64,000 bases of DNA, taken from Phycicoccus sp. Soil802. Its GTDB lineage: Bacteria; Actinomycetota; Actinomycetes; Actinomycetales; Dermatophilaceae. Made by a program: the position numbers and the translations under genes. The notes under the pieces are model-generated. The model made no database searches. It had not been told where the DNA came from and was given only the letters and a program-made list of their open reading frames with translations. Location of the stretch: NCBI RefSeq assembly GCF_001429605.1, contig NZ_LMSS01000003.1, forward strand, positions 124,001-188,000. The letters are read 5' to 3'. Numbering within the stretch: position 1 is the first letter of the stretch; every line of letters begins with the position of its first letter. Of this stretch, positions 53,314 to 63,518 are shown in pieces.

Positions 53314-53714
53314 CGGACAACCTCCTCGGCATCCCCGAGACCCGGCTCCCCGTCGACCCCGCTGCCGCGAAGCTCGAGGACGGTGTCGCCGCCGACCAGG
53401 TCGCCGCGGCCTACCCGACGTCGTCGCTGGCGTGGGCGACCCTGGCCGAGGACGCGCTCGCCGACGGACGCACCGTCGAGGGCTACGCCTACGCGCGCAC
53501 CGGCTACCACCGCGCGCTCGACTCGCTCCGCAAGAACGGCTGGCGCGGCCAGGGCCCGGTGCCGTGGGAGCACGAGCCGAACCGCGGCTTCCTGCGCGCG
53601 CTCGCCGCGCTGTCCCGCGCCGCCGGCGCGATCGGTGAGACCGAGGAGGAGCTGCGGTGCGCGCAGTTCCTGCGCGACTCCTCGATGACCGGCGCGCGCG
53701 AGCTCGGCCTCTAG
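53310..53714 (+). CDS. DUF3151 family protein
   Basis: A 134-aa helical protein of the DUF3151 family (AAAYPTSSLAWATLAEDALADG, VEGYAYARTGYHRALDSLRKNGW, VPWEHEPNRGFLRALAALSRAAGAIGE). It has TPR-like helical pairs and no catalytic motif. It is translationally coupled to fbaA through ATGA, suggesting a function linked to the aldolase or central metabolism. Ends at a strong hairpin. Confidence 0.92.
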   Translation: MTDNLLGIPETRLPVDPAAAKLEDGVAADQVAAAYPTSSLAWATLAEDALADGRTVEGYAYARTGYHRALDSLRKNGWRGQGPVPWEHEPNRGFLRALAALSRAAGAIGETEEELRCAQFLRDSSMTGARELGL

Positions 53715-53729
53715 GACGACAGTGACGCC

Positions 53730-53761
53730 GGGGGACCGGACCCTGGTGGATCCAGTCCCCC
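53730..53761 (+). terminator. Terminator of the fbaA operon
   Basis: A 14-bp stem with two G-U pairs in RNA: GGGGGACCGGACCC (53730-53743), loop TGGT, then GGATCCAGTCCCCC (53748-53761), 15 bp after the DUF3151 stop. 53762-53924 shows nothing else I recognise except the start region of the next gene. Confidence 0.85.
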
Positions 53762-53924
53762 CGCGTCGCCCCCTGCCGTGGACCGAGGTCCACGTGGCTA
53801 CCCGTCAATGTCGTCCCCTACCGCCTGACGAGCGGCGTCCCGCCATTCTGCAGGACCATGGCGCCGTAGGGGTGGCACTATGCTGTCAAAGGACAGATGA
53901 TGCCGCGACGGGTGGGGGAAGCCT

Positions 53925-54764
53925 GTGACCAGCGGAAACGACCGCGCCCACGAGGTCGAGCGGCTGCTCACCGATCCCTTCGACCGGCTCATGGGCATCC
54001 TCGAGCGCGGCGAGGCGCAGCTCGACGAGAGGCGGGCCGAGCTCGCCGAGGTGCGCTACGCGCTCTACGAGCTGACCGCCCAGCGCGGGCTGGCCCGACC
54101 AGCCCAGGCGGGTCACGTGCTCGAACCACTGCGGGCCGAGATGGCCGCCCCCATGCTGCGCTACCTGATCGAGCACACGACCGACCTCAGCCGGGTCTGC
54201 ACCATGGTGATCGACGCGGGTGCCGGCATCGAGCAGGAGAACTACCGGCTCAACCAGGACCTGTTGGCCGAGGGGCGCTTCCGGCAACGCACGATCTACC
54301 CGATGGACATCATGGACACCGAGCCGGGCCGGACGTGGGTGCATGCGTTCGCGGCGGCCGGCGAGGAGCAGCGGCTCTCGCTGTCACCGCCGAGCGAGTT
54401 CGCGATCTTCGACGAGCACTCGCTGGTCGCCGTGAGTGAGTGGGGCAACCCGGAGTCCAGCTACGTCATGGTGCGCGACCCCATGCTCATCGCGGCCTTC
54501 ATCCAGCTGTTCGACCGGGCCTTCGACCGCGCCCTGCCGGTGGCGCCCGGCGACGAGCACGACGACGACCAGCGGCTGCTCAAGCTCCTGGGCCTCGGCC
54601 TCAAGGACGAGTCGATCGCCCGCTACCTCGGCTGCAGCCTGCGCACGGTGCGGCGCCGGGTGGCCGGGCTGATGGCCGCGCACGGCGTGCAGACCCGCTT
54701 CCAGCTCGGCCTGGCGGCGTCCACGGGTGGTCTCGACTCCCCGGCGGGGGACCGCGACCGGTAG
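53925..54764 (+). CDS. HTH regulator with TrmB-like sensor region
   Basis: A 279-aa protein. The N-terminal 55 residues are a helical coil (LMGILERGEAQLDERRAELAEVRYALYEL); the middle resembles the effector domain of TrmB/PLD-like regulators; the C-terminus (about 215-262) is a LuxR-like HTH: GLKDESIARYLGCSLRTVRRRVAGLM followed by GVQTRFQLG. GTG start. It shares the C-terminal pattern with the regulator at 59119. Located just before purA, but any link to purine control is speculative. Confidence 0.8.
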   Translation: MTSGNDRAHEVERLLTDPFDRLMGILERGEAQLDERRAELAEVRYALYELTAQRGLARPAQAGHVLEPLRAEMAAPMLRYLIEHTTDLSRVCTMVIDAGAGIEQENYRLNQDLLAEGRFRQRTIYPMDIMDTEPGRTWVHAFAAAGEEQRLSLSPPSEFAIFDEHSLVAVSEWGNPESSYVMVRDPMLIAAFIQLFDRAFDRALPVAPGDEHDDDQRLLKLLGLGLKDESIARYLGCSLRTVRRRVAGLMAAHGVQTRFQLGLAASTGGLDSPAGDRDR

Positions 54765-56165
<1,401 letters not shown>

Positions 56166-56169
56166 ACGG

Positions 56170-56709
56170 GTGGGCCGGGCGAGGCCCGCGCCCGGCTCCT
56201 CGGTGCGCGTGCGGTTCACGAAGTGGGGCGGCAAGCGGCACCACGGCGCCGAGCTCGTCTACCTCGGTGCCGACGAGCACGGCGACTGGCTCGGTGACCC
56301 GGTCGGCAACCAGTGGGCCGGCGGGCCGAAGTCGTTCGTGAGCGTCACCGACAACGTCCTCCTCGTCCCGCCCGACCGGGGCATGACGGCGATGTTCTAC
56401 ACCGAGCACCCCGAGCAGGCCTTCGAGCTCTACGTCGACATCACCACCCCACCGGTCTGGGACGGTGACCTCGTGACCGCGGTCGACCTCGACCTCGACG
56501 TGATCCGCCGGTTCGACGGCAGCTGGTACGTCGACGACGAGGACGAGTTCGCGGAGCACCAGGTCGCCTACGGCTACCCGCCCGAGCTGGTGGCCGCTGC
56601 CGAGGCCGAGTGTGCCCGAGTCAGCCACGAGATCCGTTCGGGTGCAACGCTTCTGGCGAGCGACACGGCCGACCCGTGGCGGGCAGTGTTCAGGACCATC
56701 CAGTCCTGA
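56170..56709 (+). CDS. DUF402 family protein (nucleoside polyphosphate hydrolase-like)
   Basis: A 179-aa protein of the DUF402/NtdP/FomD family. The conserved FELYVDITTPPVWDGDLVTAVDLDLDVIRR with its Asp cluster and VDDEDEF form the metal-dependent phosphohydrolase site in relatives. GTG at 56170 gives VGRARPAPG; a later GTG at 56203 (VRVRFTKWGGKRHHG) may be the true start, as the domain begins there. It lies 4 bp after purA, so it is likely co-transcribed. Confidence 0.85.
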   Translation: MGRARPAPGSSVRVRFTKWGGKRHHGAELVYLGADEHGDWLGDPVGNQWAGGPKSFVSVTDNVLLVPPDRGMTAMFYTEHPEQAFELYVDITTPPVWDGDLVTAVDLDLDVIRRFDGSWYVDDEDEFAEHQVAYGYPPELVAAAEAECARVSHEIRSGATLLASDTADPWRAVFRTIQS

Positions 56710-56753
56710 CGGCGCCAGCTCGCCTTGTGCATGGGCTGGCGACGGGGTGGGGA

Positions 56754-58991
56754 TCAGGCCGGGCGCAGGACGGTCATGCGGTGGGCAGCCCGGGTGAGTG
56801 CGACGTAGAGGACCCGCACCCCGCCGGGTGACTCCGCGGCGATCTCATCGGGGTCGACGATGACCGTGGCGTCGTACTCGAGGCCCTTCGTGGACATCGG
56901 GTCGATGACTCCGACCCGGTCGCTGAGCGAGCCCAGCTCGGCCAGCTCCGCGGCATACCTCGCCGGGGTGATGACGGCGATCGAACCCTCCACCTCGTCG
57001 AGGAGTGACTCGACGGCCGCCGTGGCGGCGGCGAACCAGCCGCCCGGGGCGACGGTGACGTCGACCGGGTCGACGCCGGTCTCCCGGACCGCCCGGGGGA
57101 TGTCGGCGTCGGGCACGTGGGCCCGCACGACCTTGGCCGCGTAGTCGAAGATCTCCCGCGCGTTGCGGTAGTTGGTGTCCATGTGGAAGAGCCGGCGCTC
57201 CTGGGTGCCGAACGCCTCCTCCCGGGCCCGGCCTGCCTCGACGGCATCGGGCCACGACGCCTGGGCTGCGTCGCCGACCACGGTCCACGACGAGTAGCGA
57301 CCCCGGCGGCCGAGCATGCGCCACTGCATCGGCGACAGGTCCTGGGCCTCGTCGACGAGGACGTGGGCGTACTCGCCGGGGCCCTCGATGCGACCCTGCA
57401 GCAGCAGCTCACGGGGGTCGGTGGGGGCGGTACGCGACGACTTCGTGCCGACCGCTCGGGAGTCGACCCCGGCCCGCACCTCGGCGACGCCGAACTGCGA
57501 GACGTCCTCGAACTCCTCGATCTCGTAGAACCCGCGCTCCTCGGCGGGTCCGTCCTGCACCGGACCGAGCCGCGCGGCGAGGTCGTCGATGAGGGCGGCG
57601 TCGGCGGCCGACCAGCTGCCGAGCTCGAGGGCGTGCTGCATCGAGGCGGCGAACACGTCGCACTCCTGTGGCGACAGCACACCGTGGCCGTGCTGGCGGG
57701 CCCGCTCGGGGTCCGCGAGCCAGAGCAGCACCTCGCGCGGGTCGACCTGCGGCCACCAGGCGGCGAGGAAGGCGTCGACCTCGAGGTGGTCCTCGAAGCG
57801 GTCCATGAACTCGGCCCGGTCGCCGTCGCGCACGCTGGCCCAGGCCGCTTCGGCCAGGGCGCTCTGGACGGCCTTGGCCGACAGGTTGCGCTGGTGGTTG
57901 CGCAGCACCTGGGCCCGGATGCGGTCGAGGACCGGGGCGTCGACCCGGACCGCCTTGCCGTTGACGAAGGCCCGGAACGACTGGGGGGCGTCCGGGGGTG
58001 CGTCGGCCGCAGCGCGGGCGAGCAGGCGGCGGATCCCCAGCGAGCCCTTGATGGCGGCGGCTTCCGGGGTGTCCAGCCGCGTGGCGGTGACGCCGTCGAC
58101 GACGTCGCCGAGCGAGCGCAGGACGACCGACTCCTCGCCGAGCGAGGGGAGCACCCGCTCGATGTATGCCGTGTAGGCGGAGGAGGGGCCGACGACGAGG
58201 ATGCCGCCGGACTCGAACCGGCGCCGGTCGGAGTAGAGCAGGTAGGCCGCGCGGTGGAGGGCGACGACGGTCTTGCCGGTGCCCGGTCCGCCGGTGATCT
58301 CGGTGATGCCACGGGCCGAGGCGCGGATGGCCTCGTCCTGGTGGCGCTGGATCGTCGCGACGATGTCGCGCATCTGGGCGCCGCGGCTGCGGGTCAGCGC
58401 GGCCAGGAGCGCGCCGTCGCCGACCACGACGAGGTCGTCGGGTGCCTCGGGGACCATGAGGTCGTCCTCGACCCCCACGACGTCGGGGCCCTTGCAGCGC
58501 AGCACCCGGCGGCGCAGCACGTCCATGGGCTCGACCGGGGTGGCGCGGTAGAAGGCGGCGGCGGCGGGAGCGCGCCAGTCGACCACCAGGGGCTCGTAGT
58601 CGTCGTCGCGCACCCCGAGCCGGCCGATGTAGCGCGTCTCGCGGTCGGCGGCCTTGCCCTCGTCGGACAGGGCGTGGTCGAGGTCGAGCCGGCCGAACAC
58701 GAGGCCTTCGTACTGGGTGTCGAGGGTCGAGCGTCGACGGGCGGCGTTGAAGACGAGGGCATCGCGCTCGAACAGCCCAGTCAGCTCCTCGTCGCGCACG
58801 TCGCCGGTGCGGTCGGTGCGACCACGCGCGAGGCCGTCGGCCTCGATGAGACCGGCTCGCGCCTGGGCCTTGGTGAGCTCGGCGTAGACGAGATCCACGT
58901 GGGCCTGCTCGATGGCGATCTCACGGGCGACCTCGGCGCTGGACGCCCTGGAGCTCGATGACTGCGTGCTCGAGTGGTCCGATCCCGTCAC
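56754..58991 (-). CDS. helD: HelD-type RNA polymerase recycling helicase (UvrD-like)
   Basis: A 745-aa superfamily 1 ATPase. The N-terminal coil (EVAREIAIEQAHVDLVYAELTKAQARA) and the segment YIGRLGVRDDDYEPLVVDWRAPAAAAFYRATP are typical of actinobacterial HelD, which removes RNA polymerase from nucleic acid and, in relatives, protects from rifamycins. Motif I is GGPGTGKTVVAL near residue 238; helicase-like motifs DEAQDLSPMQ, GDAAQ, and C-terminal VRVLYVALTRAAHRM are present. The GTG start gives VTGSDHS; upstream starts would add only a low-complexity head. Convergent with purA-DUF402. Confidence 0.88.
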   Translation of the reverse strand: MTGSDHSSTQSSSSRASSAEVAREIAIEQAHVDLVYAELTKAQARAGLIEADGLARGRTDRTGDVRDEELTGLFERDALVFNAARRRSTLDTQYEGLVFGRLDLDHALSDEGKAADRETRYIGRLGVRDDDYEPLVVDWRAPAAAAFYRATPVEPMDVLRRRVLRCKGPDVVGVEDDLMVPEAPDDLVVVGDGALLAALTRSRGAQMRDIVATIQRHQDEAIRASARGITEITGGPGTGKTVVALHRAAYLLYSDRRRFESGGILVVGPSSAYTAYIERVLPSLGEESVVLRSLGDVVDGVTATRLDTPEAAAIKGSLGIRRLLARAAADAPPDAPQSFRAFVNGKAVRVDAPVLDRIRAQVLRNHQRNLSAKAVQSALAEAAWASVRDGDRAEFMDRFEDHLEVDAFLAAWWPQVDPREVLLWLADPERARQHGHGVLSPQECDVFAASMQHALELGSWSAADAALIDDLAARLGPVQDGPAEERGFYEIEEFEDVSQFGVAEVRAGVDSRAVGTKSSRTAPTDPRELLLQGRIEGPGEYAHVLVDEAQDLSPMQWRMLGRRGRYSSWTVVGDAAQASWPDAVEAGRAREEAFGTQERRLFHMDTNYRNAREIFDYAAKVVRAHVPDADIPRAVRETGVDPVDVTVAPGGWFAAATAAVESLLDEVEGSIAVITPARYAAELAELGSLSDRVGVIDPMSTKGLEYDATVIVDPDEIAAESPGGVRVLYVALTRAAHRMTVLRPA

Positions 58992-59118
58992 GGTGCATTG
59001 CTTTCTGGCTGGTCGTTGATGGCGCCCACTGCCGGCGCCGTCTGTCGGCGCTGTCGTGCCGCCTGTCCCCACACGGAGAACGCACGAGTCTAGCGAGCAG
59101 GACGGGCCTTGCCGCGCA

Positions 59119-60228
59119 CTAGACCATTCCGCGGCGCGCGGCCTGCACGCCAGCCTGGAAGCGGGTGCCCGCGCCGAGCTGGTCCATCAGCGCCCTGACC
59201 CGCCGTTCGACGGTGCGCTGGGACACGCCGGCCTGCCGGGCGATCGTCGCGTCGGGGGCCCCCGCGGCGAGCAGCGACAGGATCAGCTGGTCTCGGCGCT
59301 CGGTGACCCCGCCGATCGAGAGCGGTGACCCGAGGTCCCAGAGGTGGTCGGAGAGGGCGATGAGGGCGAGCACCATCGACCGGGCCCGGATCACCGCCGA
59401 GCCGAAACCCGAGGAGTCGAAGGCGCTGACGTCGACGATGGCGACCACCTCGTCGACGATCACCGCCGAGAACGGCACCGCCGACGTGAACCGGAAGCGC
59501 TCGCCGCCCCGTTCGCGCGCCTCGAGGATCTCGAGGGCGCCGTCGATCTCGAGGACGTCGGTGTCGTAGACGGTGGTGTAGTCGAGCACGTTGCCGCCCA
59601 CCCCGCGGCTGGGTTCCTCGTGGCTGTGCAGCGGGCTGGCGAAGAGGGCCCGGGTGCGCGGTGAGAGCGAACGGAAGGTGCGGATCTGCGACGTGCCGGC
59701 AGCGACCGCCTCCGCCGTGACCGCCGCGATCTCGTCGAGGGAGTTGAGGATCCGCACCGTCCCGACGTCGGGGGTCCGGGAGGCCGACCTCGCCTGGAAG
59801 TAGACCTGCGCGAGCTCATGGGCGGCTGATCGGGTCTCGCGAGCCCGTCGCTCGTAGTCGAGGGCCAGGGCGGGCAACGAGATGTCCGGGGGGATGACCT
59901 CGATGGCTCCACCGGGGCGGAGTCGGATCAGGCCCCGGCTGCCGAGGACGTCGAGGGAGTGGTCGACCAAGGGGGCCTTCATCCCCTGCGCGATGAGCAG
60001 GGACCTCGTGGGCTCCTGGTGCTGGAGGACCGCGAGGAAGACGCGCGTGACGGTGCCCTCCACCTCGTCGACGTCGACGTCGAGGTCCAGACCGGCGCCC
60101 ACCCCCGTTGCGGCCTTGGAGCCGCGGCCACCGCCGAAGCCGGGGCTGAGCCCGTTGGTGAGGACCGCGTCGGTGACCCCCGCGACCGCCGCGTGCGTGG
60201 CCTCGTCCGTCCGACTGTCGTCCGACAT
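59119..60228 (-). CDS. HTH regulator related to the gene at 53925
   Basis: A 369-aa protein. Residues 55-105 look like a TrmB-type winged helix (VTRVFLAVLQHQEPTRSLLIAQGM, SLDVLGSRGLIRL). A central domain of about 200 residues may bind a ligand, and the C-terminus is a LuxR-like HTH (APDATIARQAGVSQRTVERRVRALM) followed by GAGTRFQAGVQAA. The same HTH-plus-TRFQ pattern ends the 53925 protein. ATG gives MSDDSR. Divergent from purD. Ligand and targets unknown. Confidence 0.8.
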   Translation of the reverse strand: MSDDSRTDEATHAAVAGVTDAVLTNGLSPGFGGGRGSKAATGVGAGLDLDVDVDEVEGTVTRVFLAVLQHQEPTRSLLIAQGMKAPLVDHSLDVLGSRGLIRLRPGGAIEVIPPDISLPALALDYERRARETRSAAHELAQVYFQARSASRTPDVGTVRILNSLDEIAAVTAEAVAAGTSQIRTFRSLSPRTRALFASPLHSHEEPSRGVGGNVLDYTTVYDTDVLEIDGALEILEARERGGERFRFTSAVPFSAVIVDEVVAIVDVSAFDSSGFGSAVIRARSMVLALIALSDHLWDLGSPLSIGGVTERRDQLILSLLAAGAPDATIARQAGVSQRTVERRVRALMDQLGAGTRFQAGVQAARRGMV

Positions 60229-60388
60229 GCCCACATGCTTGCCCTCTGGCGAGATTCCGTCAATGGCGCAAGTCCGACACGTGCGGGCTTTACCTACGGG
60301 CCAACGATGGTCCACTCTTGATCCAGTCGACCACGTCGACCCACGTGCATGGTTGCAGGTTCCCCCGCCAGGCGACCGCACGTCGGCT

Positions 60389-60437
60389 GCGCGGCGTCCC
60401 CGGGAGATGTCCCCCCTGCCTCCCCGGGGCGCCGCGC
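60389..60437. repeat. Hairpin in the regulator-purD divergent region
   Basis: GCGCGGCGTCCCCGGG (from 60389) pairs with CCCCGGGGCGCCGCGC (to 60437) at about 15 of 16 positions. The flanking genes diverge, so it is not their terminator. A 16-bp direct repeat (CCCGCGTCCCGGTCGG at 60460-60475 and 60481-60496, 21 bp apart) follows, just before purD. No riboswitch motif is visible in 60229-60529. Confidence 0.65.
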
Positions 60438-60529
60438 ACTCATGTCCGGCGCCGCTCGCCCCGCGTCCCGGTCGGCCCGTCCCGCGTCCCGGTCGGGCCA
60501 CCCCGGGTCGAACTCTCTACGCTGGACCC

Positions 60530-61813
60530 GTGAAGGTTCTCGTGATCGGTTCCGGTGCCCGCGAGCACGCCATCGTCAAGGCCCTCGGCACAGACCCGGA
60601 GGTCGATGCGGTCATCGTGGCCCCGGGCAACCCGGGGATGGACGCGATCGCGCTCTGCGAGGCGCTTCCCGGTGGGGTCCTCGATGGTGAGGGGATCGTG
60701 GAGCTGGCCCGGCGGCATACCGTCGACCTGGTCGTGATCGGCCCCGAGGCGCCCCTCGTCGCGGGGATCGCCGACGTCGTGCGCGACGCCGGCCTGCTGG
60801 CCTTCGGGCCGTCGGCCGAGGCCGCCCAGCTCGAGGGCAGCAAGTCCTTCGCCAAGGACGTGATGGCAGCGGCCGACGTACCGACCGCGATGGCCCGCGT
60901 CTGCACCACCCTCGAGGAGGTCGCCGACGCGCTCGACGCACTGGGTGCGCCCCACGTGGTGAAGGACGACGGGCTCGCTGCGGGCAAGGGTGTCGTCGTG
61001 ACGAACGACCGCGCGGAGGCGCTCGCCCACGCGGAGGCGTGCCTGGCCAAGGACGGGGGAGTGGTCGTCGTCGAGGAGTTCCTCGACGGACCCGAGGTCT
61101 CGCTGTTCTGCCTGTGCGACGGCAGCACGGTCGTCCCCCTCGCCCCGGCCCAGGACTTCAAGCGGGTCTTCGACGAGGACAAGGGCCCCAACACCGGCGG
61201 CATGGGCGCCTACAGCCCGCTGGACTGGGCCCCCGGGTCGCTGGTGGACGAGCTCGTCACCCGGGTCGCGCAGCCCACGGTCGACGAGATGGCGCGACGC
61301 GGCACGCCGTTCGCCGGGGTGCTCTACATCGGGGTGGCCGTCACGTCGCGTGGCCCGCGGGTCATCGAGTTCAACGCCCGCTTCGGCGACCCCGAGACCC
61401 AGGTCGTGCTGGCCCGCCTGCAGACCCCGCTCGGCAGCCTGCTCAAGGCGGCGGCGAGCGGCGACCTCGACGGCGTGGGTGCGCTGCACTGGTCCGACCA
61501 GCACGCCGTGACGGTGGTGGTGGCCTCGCACAACTACCCCGGCACGCCGCGCACCGGTGACCCCATAGCCGGGATCGAGGAGGCCTCTGAGGTGCCGACG
61601 ACCTACGTGCTCCACGCGGGCACCGGGCGCGGCGACGACGGAACGCTCGTGTCTGCAGGAGGCCGCGTCCTGTCGGTCGTGGCGCTCGGCGAGAGCCTCG
61701 CCCAGGCGAGGGAACGCGTCTACGAGGCCGTCGACCACATCGAGCTCGAAGGTTCGCACCACCGCACCGACATCGCGCTCGCGGCCGAGCGCGAGGAGCT
61801 GCACGTCGGCTGA
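60530..61813 (+). CDS. purD: Phosphoribosylamine-glycine ligase (GAR synthetase)
   Basis: The second step of purine synthesis: joins glycine to phosphoribosylamine with ATP. The 427-aa ATP-grasp enzyme shows VLVIGSGAREHA at the start, GPEAPLVAGIADVVR near 75, VKDDGLAAGKGVVV near 142, GGMGAYSPL near 222 and IEFNARFGDPETQVVL near 280. GTG start. It is followed by a hairpin and a convergent MFS gene. Confidence 0.98.
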   Translation: MKVLVIGSGAREHAIVKALGTDPEVDAVIVAPGNPGMDAIALCEALPGGVLDGEGIVELARRHTVDLVVIGPEAPLVAGIADVVRDAGLLAFGPSAEAAQLEGSKSFAKDVMAAADVPTAMARVCTTLEEVADALDALGAPHVVKDDGLAAGKGVVVTNDRAEALAHAEACLAKDGGVVVVEEFLDGPEVSLFCLCDGSTVVPLAPAQDFKRVFDEDKGPNTGGMGAYSPLDWAPGSLVDELVTRVAQPTVDEMARRGTPFAGVLYIGVAVTSRGPRVIEFNARFGDPETQVVLARLQTPLGSLLKAAASGDLDGVGALHWSDQHAVTVVVASHNYPGTPRTGDPIAGIEEASEVPTTYVLHAGTGRGDDGTLVSAGGRVLSVVALGESLAQARERVYEAVDHIELEGSHHRTDIALAAEREELHVG

Positions 61814-61842
61814 CGCCTCACCCCCGCCACCCGGTGATCCGG

Positions 61843-61911
61843 ACTTCTGGCCACCGGTATGGCACGCGGGCCTGTTTTGGTGGGCCCGGTGCGCCATGGC
61901 TGGCCAGAAGT
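61843..61911. terminator. Bidirectional hairpin after purD, arms shared with 6467-6537
   Basis: ACTTCTGGCCA (61843-61853) and its exact complement (61901-61911) enclose a GC-rich centre with further short pairing (CGGGCC, ATGGC). The same arm sequence forms the hairpin at 6467. Here it separates convergent purD and MFS genes and can act as a terminator. Confidence 0.8.
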
Positions 61912-61916
61912 GGAGG

Positions 61917-63374
61917 TCAGGCGGCGCGGCGAGCTGCGGCCAGCCCCACCGCACCGACGGCCGCGCAGGCGGTCATCGTGGTGGCGAACAACCAGCCCGG
62001 CAGGTCGGGAGCCTGCCACGCGATGAGGGCGCCGGCCGCGGCCAGCCCGATCGCCTGGGCGACGGACGCCGTGAGGCTCGAGGCGGCCGTGATCCGACCC
62101 TGGTCGCGCACCGGGGCGAAGAGCAGCAGCTGGGTCGAGAGGGTGGGAGACACGATCCCCATCCCGAGCCCGGCGACGCCCCAGAGCGCCAGCCCGATGA
62201 CGACCGGCAGGGCGTCGAGGCTCGTGAGTGCGGGCCCGAGGACGCCGACCGTGATGAGGCTGAAGCCCACGGCCAGGCGCCGAACCGCGGGCACCCGTCG
62301 CTGCACGACGTCGAGACCGTGCAGCTGAGAGCCGGCCGCCCAGGACAGACCGGTCACGGTGAGGCTCGCCCCCGCGGCGGCGGGCCCCAGCCCGTGGATG
62401 GTGGTCAGCATGAGGGGCAGGAGGCTCCCGGCGGTGCCGAACGCTGCGGCGACGAGTCCGCGCAGTGCCACCAGCGCCGGTATGCCGCGGGCGAACCGCA
62501 GCGTCCCGGCCGGCAGGACGGTGCGGACGGCCGGCACGGTGCAGGCGGTGCCGACCAGCACGAGGGCGAGGCCGAGTGCCTCAACGGGGCCGGAGCGGCC
62601 CAGCAGCGAGCCGCCCGCGGTCAGTGCCGCGAGGCCTGCCGCAGCCAGGGCAGCGGCCCGGACGGCGCGGTGTTCCCGAGGGGTCCAGGCGGTCCCGGCC
62701 TCGCTGGTCGGTTGGGTCGTGACGCCCTCGCCGCCCTCGGCATCCTCCGCGCGCTCGACGCCCTCGGCGCGCATGGCCGGGCGCAGGAGGACCCACGCGA
62801 ACGGCAGCAGGGCGACGCCCACGCCGAAGACGGTCCGCCACGAGAGCACCTCGGTGAGCAGCCCCGCGATCGGCGGACCGACCAACGACGGGAGCACCCA
62901 CGCCGCGGCGAAGGCGGCGAACACCTTGGCCCGCAGCTCCTCGGGCATGGTGCGGGCGAGCAGCACGGTGAGCGAGACGTCCATCAGCGCCTCGGCGATC
63001 CCCGACCCGAACCGACCCACCGCGAAGACGGCCATCCCCGGCGCCAGGGCCATGGCGACCTGTGACGCGGTGAAGACCAGCATCCCGGCCTGGAGCGGGC
63101 GTACCGGCCCGCGGTGGTCGGCCCACGCGCCGGCGACCACCGTGGCGACGACGAACGACACCAGGGGTGCTGCGCTCGCTGCCCCGAACAGCCACAGCCC
63201 GTCGAGGTCGCGGGCGACGGTGGGCAGCACCGTCATGGTGGCGCGGTTCTCGAACGCCCCGAGGGTCACCAGCGCCACGGCTCCCACGGCGAACGGCAGG
63301 TGGGCGCGGTCCAGCAGTGAGGCGGGTCGGGCCGGGGTGTCTGTGTGGGTGGCGTCAGGAGTGGCGGTGGGCAT
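61917..63374 (-). CDS. MFS transporter
   Basis: A 485-aa major facilitator with about 12-14 hydrophobic segments ([49 protein letters not shown] as motif A). A charged central loop ([16 protein letters not shown]) divides the halves. Substrate unknown; the MerR-type promoter suggests export of a toxic compound or metal. ATG coincides with the predicted transcription start, so the mRNA may be leaderless. Confidence 0.9.
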   Translation of the reverse strand: MPTATPDATHTDTPARPASLLDRAHLPFAVGAVALVTLGAFENRATMTVLPTVARDLDGLWLFGAASAAPLVSFVVATVVAGAWADHRGPVRPLQAGMLVFTASQVAMALAPGMAVFAVGRFGSGIAEALMDVSLTVLLARTMPEELRAKVFAAFAAAWVLPSLVGPPIAGLLTEVLSWRTVFGVGVALLPFAWVLLRPAMRAEGVERAEDAEGGEGVTTQPTSEAGTAWTPREHRAVRAAALAAAGLAALTAGGSLLGRSGPVEALGLALVLVGTACTVPAVRTVLPAGTLRFARGIPALVALRGLVAAAFGTAGSLLPLMLTTIHGLGPAAAGASLTVTGLSWAAGSQLHGLDVVQRRVPAVRRLAVGFSLITVGVLGPALTSLDALPVVIGLALWGVAGLGMGIVSPTLSTQLLLFAPVRDQGRITAASSLTASVAQAIGLAAAGALIAWQAPDLPGWLFATTMTACAAVGAVGLAAARRAA

Positions 63375-63380
63375 GGGCAG

Positions 63381-63411
63381 ATTCTGGAAGTTGAAGTCGA
63401 CTTCAAGTCAA
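63381..63411 (-). promoter_or_regulatory. MerR-type promoter with 19-bp spacer and palindromic operator
   Basis: On the minus strand, TTGACT (63411-63406) and CAGAAT (63386-63381) are separated by exactly 19 bp, the overlong spacer typical of MerR-family-activated promoters. The palindrome TTGAAGTCGACTTCAA (63391-63406) fills that spacer. The predicted transcription start falls at the ATG, 63374. Confidence 0.7.
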
Positions 63412-63423
63412 GCCGAGAGGGGG

Positions 63424-63493
63424 CACCTGTTGCTCGGAGGTGGGCACGTGGCGCCGAAATCCGGCCCTCGTACCCACCAGGCGGCAACAGGTG
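63424..63493. repeat. Long hairpin in the MFS-purC divergent region
   Basis: CACCTGTTGC (63424-63433) pairs perfectly with 63484-63493, and GGTGGGCACG (63439-63448) pairs with CGTACCCACC (63469-63478) except for one mismatch. Both flanking genes point away. It lies about 25 bp before purC. Confidence 0.7.
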
Positions 63494-63518
63494 GACGACG
63501 GCTGGGAGGATGTCGGCC

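Noticed and set aside
50707-53808. Minus-strand ORF of over 1000 codons opposite the sigma factor and fbaA
   Set aside because: It is a GC-driven shadow with low-complexity translation; the plus-strand genes carry clear domain motifs.
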